The position numbers and the translations under genes were made by a program. Positions 60,596 through 64,000 of a stretch of DNA of 64,000 nt are shown one piece after another. The stretch is from assembly GCA_963668545.1 (NCBI GenBank), contig OY764868.1, forward strand, positions 2,976,001 to 3,040,000. The letters run 5' to 3'. This stretch comes from G963662265 sp963668545 (GTDB lineage Bacteria; Spirochaetota; Spirochaetia; CADAEX01). The notes beneath the pieces were generated by a model that saw only the letters and a list, made by a program, of their open reading frames with translations, had not been told where the DNA came from and ran no database searches. Each line of letters begins with the position of its first letter. The stretch's first letter is position 1.

Positions 60596-62182
60596 ATGGC
60601 AAACCTGTTTACAGGAAGAACACTTGCAGTTATCAATGACTTCAGCATTGAAGAACGTCTCTATCTGTTTGAAAAGGGAAGAGAACTTAAAAACCTTTTG
60701 AAAGAGAACAATAAAAAGGAACTGGAGAAATTCCGTATCAATGACAGCGATTTCGGAGTTTATGAAGTATTTATCGAAGATTCAACAAGAACAAAGGAAT
60801 CATTTAAAAATGCAGCTGAATTCCACAGGGTGAAACTCAGCAACCTGGATACAGGCAGTTCTTCCATAAACAAAAGCGAAAGTTTTGCAGATACATTCAA
60901 TACTCTCTGCGGATATGACAACTCAATATACATTGTACGGAGCAAGCATGAAGGACTCTGCAGATGGCTGGAGGAAAACGGGAAACTGTTTGCAGAAAGG
61001 AACAACCTCCCGATTGCACCGGCTTTTATCAATGCCGGGGACGGCAAGCATGAACACCCCACACAGGAGCTGCTTGATGACTTCACATTTCTGGAACACA
61101 ACAGCTGGAACAGGGATTCTCTCCATATAGCTCTTGTCGGTGACCTTTATCACGGAAGGACTGTTCACTCCAAGGTGGAAGGACTCAAAATATTCAAGAA
61201 AGTAAAGGCTGACCTGATAGCGCCGCCTGAACTGATGATGCCGGATTATTATATAGAAAAAATGAAGGAAAACGGATATGAAGTTACTGTTTTTGATTCG
61301 ATAGATGAATATATAGAAAAAAACAGTATAGCGCCTGTATGGTATTTTACAAGGCCGCAGCTCGAAAGGATGGGTGATGAAATACTCAAACGGCAGGATG
61401 AGCTGAGGGACAAAATCACTTTCAGGATGGAGTATATTGAGAAAATCCCTGAGGGGACACTTTTCTACCACCCGCTTCCGAGACACAAGGAACATCCGAC
61501 AATCCCCACATACCTTGACAGGACAGCTCTCAATGGATGGGAACAGCAGTCGATAAACGGAAGAATAATCAGGATAATACTTCTTGGTCTCACAGCCGGT
61601 ATAATCGGAGAGGATTTCACTCCATCTGAAACAGCTGCGGAAGTTACAGCAGATAATGAAGACTTTATAATAACCCAGGAGATAAAGGAAAAAAGTACAA
61701 TAAAGGAATATGCCGAGGGGATAAAACCCATCTCAAACGGTATTGTTATTGACCACATCTGCAAAGGGGAAAATGAACAGGAGATAAGAGAGCAGCTTGC
61801 AAGAATTATAAAGGTCCTGAAGCTTTACGGAAAGGGGGGTGAATGGTTATGCTATTCCCGGACTGAGACAGATCAGATGAAAGGGATAATATTCAGACCC
61901 GGAGAAAAAGAGCCTGGTATAAAGAAAAAGAAACAGCTTGCAGCTCTTGCCCCCGGATGTACCCTCAATATAATTGAAAACCGGAAAATAATTAAAAAGC
62001 TGAAGCTGGAAATGCCTCCCAGGATATACAATTTTCCAAATATAGGATGCAAAAATGAGGACTGCATCAGTCATGAAAAGCACGGTGAAGGTATAGCTGC
62101 CATGTTTACAAGGACAAGCGGGGACAGACTGATCTGCAAATACTGTGAAAAACCGCATACCTACAGGGAGATCTGGAAATAG
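60596..62182 (+). CDS. pyrBI: Aspartate carbamoyltransferase, fused catalytic and regulatory chains
   Basis: 528 residues. Residues about 1-335 are PyrB: carbamoyl-phosphate motif DSTRTKESFKNA (about 63-74), HPTQELLDDF (about 151), GDLYHGRTVHS and the 'HPLPR' loop. Residues about 345-528 are PyrI: an allosteric domain (KPISNGIVIDHICKG) and a Zn domain with four Cys (CKNEDCIS and CKYCEKP). Joining both in one chain is seen in spirochaetes and Thermotoga. The enzyme makes carbamoyl aspartate in UMP synthesis and should be feedback regulated by nucleotides. Followed 3 bases on by a HAD hydrolase. Confidence 0.95.
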   Translation: MANLFTGRTLAVINDFSIEERLYLFEKGRELKNLLKENNKKELEKFRINDSDFGVYEVFIEDSTRTKESFKNAAEFHRVKLSNLDTGSSSINKSESFADTFNTLCGYDNSIYIVRSKHEGLCRWLEENGKLFAERNNLPIAPAFINAGDGKHEHPTQELLDDFTFLEHNSWNRDSLHIALVGDLYHGRTVHSKVEGLKIFKKVKADLIAPPELMMPDYYIEKMKENGYEVTVFDSIDEYIEKNSIAPVWYFTRPQLERMGDEILKRQDELRDKITFRMEYIEKIPEGTLFYHPLPRHKEHPTIPTYLDRTALNGWEQQSINGRIIRIILLGLTAGIIGEDFTPSETAAEVTADNEDFIITQEIKEKSTIKEYAEGIKPISNGIVIDHICKGENEQEIREQLARIIKVLKLYGKGGEWLCYSRTETDQMKGIIFRPGEKEPGIKKKKQLAALAPGCTLNIIENRKIIKKLKLEMPPRIYNFPNIGCKNEDCISHEKHGEGIAAMFTRTSGDRLICKYCEKPHTYREIWK

Positions 62183-62185
62183 AAA

Positions 62186-62866
62186 ATGATAAAAGCAGTT
62201 ATATTTGACATGGACGGGGTTCTGGTTAATTCAGAACCCTACCATTTCAAGGTGGAAAAACAGCTCCTTGAAAACATGGGAATAAGCATCACAGATAAAG
62301 AAATTGAAAGTTTTGTAGGCCTTGCAATGGATAAGATGTGGGGAAGGATTAAAGAGACATACAGTCTAGATGAAAGCATTGAAAATCTTGTAAAAGAGGA
62401 TACAGGTTTCCGCGTCTCCTTTTTTGCGGAAATTGAAAAACTTGATCCTATCGAAGGGGTAAAGGATTTTATAGAATCTGTTATAGCTAAAAAACTCAAG
62501 ACAGCAGTAGCATCATCATCCCATACAAAGCTGATTGAAACAGTTCTTGAAAAAACAGGACTTTCAGAATATTTTCCGGAAATTGTCAGCGGATTTGATG
62601 TCAGACACGGTAAACCTTATCCTGATATCTTTCTGAAAACAGCAGAACTGCTTGGTGTAAAAGCTGATGAATGTATTGTTGTAGAAGATTCCTTCAACGG
62701 AGTAAAAGCTGCCAGGTCAGCCGGAATGATATGCATTGCATACCGTAACCCCGAGTCAGGAAACCAGGACCTTTCAGGGGCAGACCATATAATTGACAGC
62801 TTCAGTTCCGCAGCAGATAAGCTGAAAGAAATTATAGAGTTTTCTCAGCGGTATTCATCAACATAG
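62186..62866 (+). CDS. HAD-superfamily hydrolase, beta-phosphoglucomutase-like
   Basis: A 226-residue HAD subfamily IA protein. Motif I FDMDGVLVNSEPYH (nucleophile Asp 8), a cap domain (about 18-85), motif II VASSSHTKLI, motif III KPYPDIFLKTAELLG and motif IV VVEDSFNGVKAARSAG. The pattern is that of phosphoglucomutase-like and sugar-phosphate phosphatases; substrate unknown. It starts 3 bases after the pyrBI stop and may be cotranscribed. Its last 22 bases overlap ftsH on the opposite strand. Confidence 0.88.
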   Translation: MIKAVIFDMDGVLVNSEPYHFKVEKQLLENMGISITDKEIESFVGLAMDKMWGRIKETYSLDESIENLVKEDTGFRVSFFAEIEKLDPIEGVKDFIESVIAKKLKTAVASSSHTKLIETVLEKTGLSEYFPEIVSGFDVRHGKPYPDIFLKTAELLGVKADECIVVEDSFNGVKAARSAGMICIAYRNPESGNQDLSGADHIIDSFSSAADKLKEIIEFSQRYSST

Positions 62867-64000
62867 CTGTTAAACTCAGCTGCATTTACAGTTTCAGTAT
62901 CAAGGAGCCTGGCTGCCACCTTTTCAAGAAGCTCCTTCTTTGATGAAAGAATATCAAGTACATGCCTGTACCTTTTACTGATAATATCTGTTATCTCATT
63001 GTCAATATACTGCTGGGTATCTTCTGAATACTCCCTGGCCATCTGGGGAACACTCTGATCTCCCAGAAAAGCGCTTCCCCTCTTTGAGAGAACGACATTT
63101 TCGAATTTGTCACTCATCCCGTAATCAGTTATCATCTTGCGGGCAATTTCAGTTGCCCTTGTAAGGTCATTGGCCGCTCCTGTCGAGACTGCTCCGAAAA
63201 CAATCTTTTCGGCAGCCCTGCCCCCGAGAAGCACATCAATCTTGCCGAGCAGCTCCTCCTTTGTCAGGAGAAAACGGTCTTCTGCCGGTGTCTGAAGAGT
63301 ATAACCGAGCGCCCCTATCCCACGCGGCACTATTGTTATTTTCTGGACAGGGTCAGAACCCTCTGTAAATGCAGCTGCAAGTGCATGCCCTGTTTCATGG
63401 TATGCCACAACCTGTCTCTCATGGCTGTTCATAACCCGTGTCTTCTTTTTAAGACCTGCAACATTTTTCTCAATTGCCTCATGGAGGTCTTCCTGACCTA
63501 TCTTCTTCCTGGCGGCACGTACTGCCAGAAGGGCAGCTTCATTTATGATATTTGCCAGATCTGCACCTGAAAATCCTGATGTGGCTTTGGCAATTTCCAG
63601 GAAATCAACTGTTTCATCAAGTTTCACATTTCTGGCATGAAGCCTGAGAATAGCCTCTCTTCCTATGAGGTCAGGTTTGTCAACAACAACCTGCCTGTCA
63701 AAACGCCCTGCACGCAGGAGGGCCGGATCCAGTACCTCGGGCCTGTTGGTAGCTGCAAGAATAATAACACCTGTTGTTGAATCAAAACCATCCATCTCAA
63801 CAAGGAGCTGGTTAAGTGTCTGCTCCCTCTCATCATTGCCCCCTGCAACAGCAAGTCTGCTTTTACCTATTGCATCAAGCTCGTCAATAAAAACTATGCA
63901 TGGTGCTTTTTCCCTTGCCTGCTTGAAAAGATCTCTCACCCTTGCAGCACCTACCCCGACAAACATTTCAACAAAATCAGCACCGCTCATTCTGAAAAAA
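62845..64000 (-). CDS. ftsH: ATP-dependent membrane protease FtsH, 5' part beyond right edge
   Basis: The C-terminal 385 residues of an AAA+ metalloprotease that degrades membrane and soluble proteins. Visible: the loop RMSGADFVEMFVGVGAARVR, Walker B in CIVFIDELDAIG, the second region of homology LAATNRPEVLDPALLRAGRF, and the zinc protease motif AYHETGHALAAAF with the third ligand region after it. The frame continues to the window edge, so Walker A, the membrane helices and the N-terminus are not in view; an ATG at 63990 is internal. Convergent with the HAD gene, overlapping by 22 bases. Confidence 0.95.
   Translation of the reverse strand, partial: FFRMSGADFVEMFVGVGAARVRDLFKQAREKAPCIVFIDELDAIGKSRLAVAGGNDEREQTLNQLLVEMDGFDSTTGVIILAATNRPEVLDPALLRAGRFDRQVVVDKPDLIGREAILRLHARNVKLDETVDFLEIAKATSGFSGADLANIINEAALLAVRAARKKIGQEDLHEAIEKNVAGLKKKTRVMNSHERQVVAYHETGHALAAAFTEGSDPVQKITIVPRGIGALGYTLQTPAEDRFLLTKEELLGKIDVLLGGRAAEKIVFGAVSTGAANDLTRATEIARKMITDYGMSDKFENVVLSKRGSAFLGDQSVPQMAREYSEDTQQYIDNEITDIISKRYRHVLDILSSKKELLEKVAARLLDTETVNAAEFNSYVDEYR

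Overview
The window looks like chromosomal DNA of a free-living or host-associated spirochaete (Spirochaetales-like). This is inferred from gene content, not from a marker gene. The pointers are an aspartate carbamoyltransferase with catalytic and regulatory chains fused, a bacterial XPB-type helicase, several spirochaete-style lipoproteins with relaxed lipoboxes, a spirochaete-like mix of thiamine salvage and ECF uptake genes, and an Arg codon bias towards AGG/AGA. I saw no rRNA, tRNA or CRISPR array.

Layout. Bases 1-5.6 kb hold a lipoprotein gene (cut by the left edge) and a TonB-dependent receptor on the minus strand, divergent from a NarL-type two-component system. The shared control region carries four copies of a 13-bp element in strict 23-bp phase. 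Bases 5.8-6.9 kb are an AT-rich insertion sequence whose transposase has an in-frame stop; it lies next to a possible truncated gene. Bases 7-8.4 kb are an ECF sigma factor and a cysteine-motif flavoprotein. Bases 8.5-13.6 kb run dehydrogenase, ClC channel, uppP and serS on the minus strand. Bases 13.8-16.3 kb have XPB helicase and a HAD phosphatase.

Bases 16.3-21.1 kb are a TPP-riboswitch-controlled thiamine salvage operon (methyltransferase, thiM, thiE, thiD, tenA). galU and an oxidoreductase follow on the plus strand. Bases 23.0-24.7 kb are a hipBA locus: the antitoxin is intact, the toxin gene is broken by three lesions, and paired palindromic operators with identical 27-bp spacing lie on both sides. 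A glycosyltransferase, a diguanylate cyclase and a lipoprotein follow.

Bases 28.6-40.9 kb are a single 4,108-residue secreted beta-repeat protein with internal 225-bp and 552-bp in-frame tandem repeats and a 1.3-kb duplicated block. Two related small lipoproteins and htpG follow; the 3' flank of htpG is an unusual GC-rich, hairpin-dense segment.

Bases 45-64 kb are mainly housekeeping: an M29-like aminopeptidase, a CNNM/HlyC protein, an FeFe-hydrogenase-like protein with an RsbW-like ATPase and an ECF transporter (S, T and fused A), a fabD-fabG-fabF fatty acid cluster, a class III cyclase, a TM1266-like ACT protein, a large glycosyltransferase-like protein, pyrBI, a HAD phosphatase, and the C-terminal two thirds of ftsH cut by the right edge.

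The most unusual items are the phased repeats between the TonB receptor and the two-component system, the double-flanked decayed hipBA locus, the internal repeat architecture of the giant protein, and the methyltransferase that heads the riboswitch-controlled thiamine operon.
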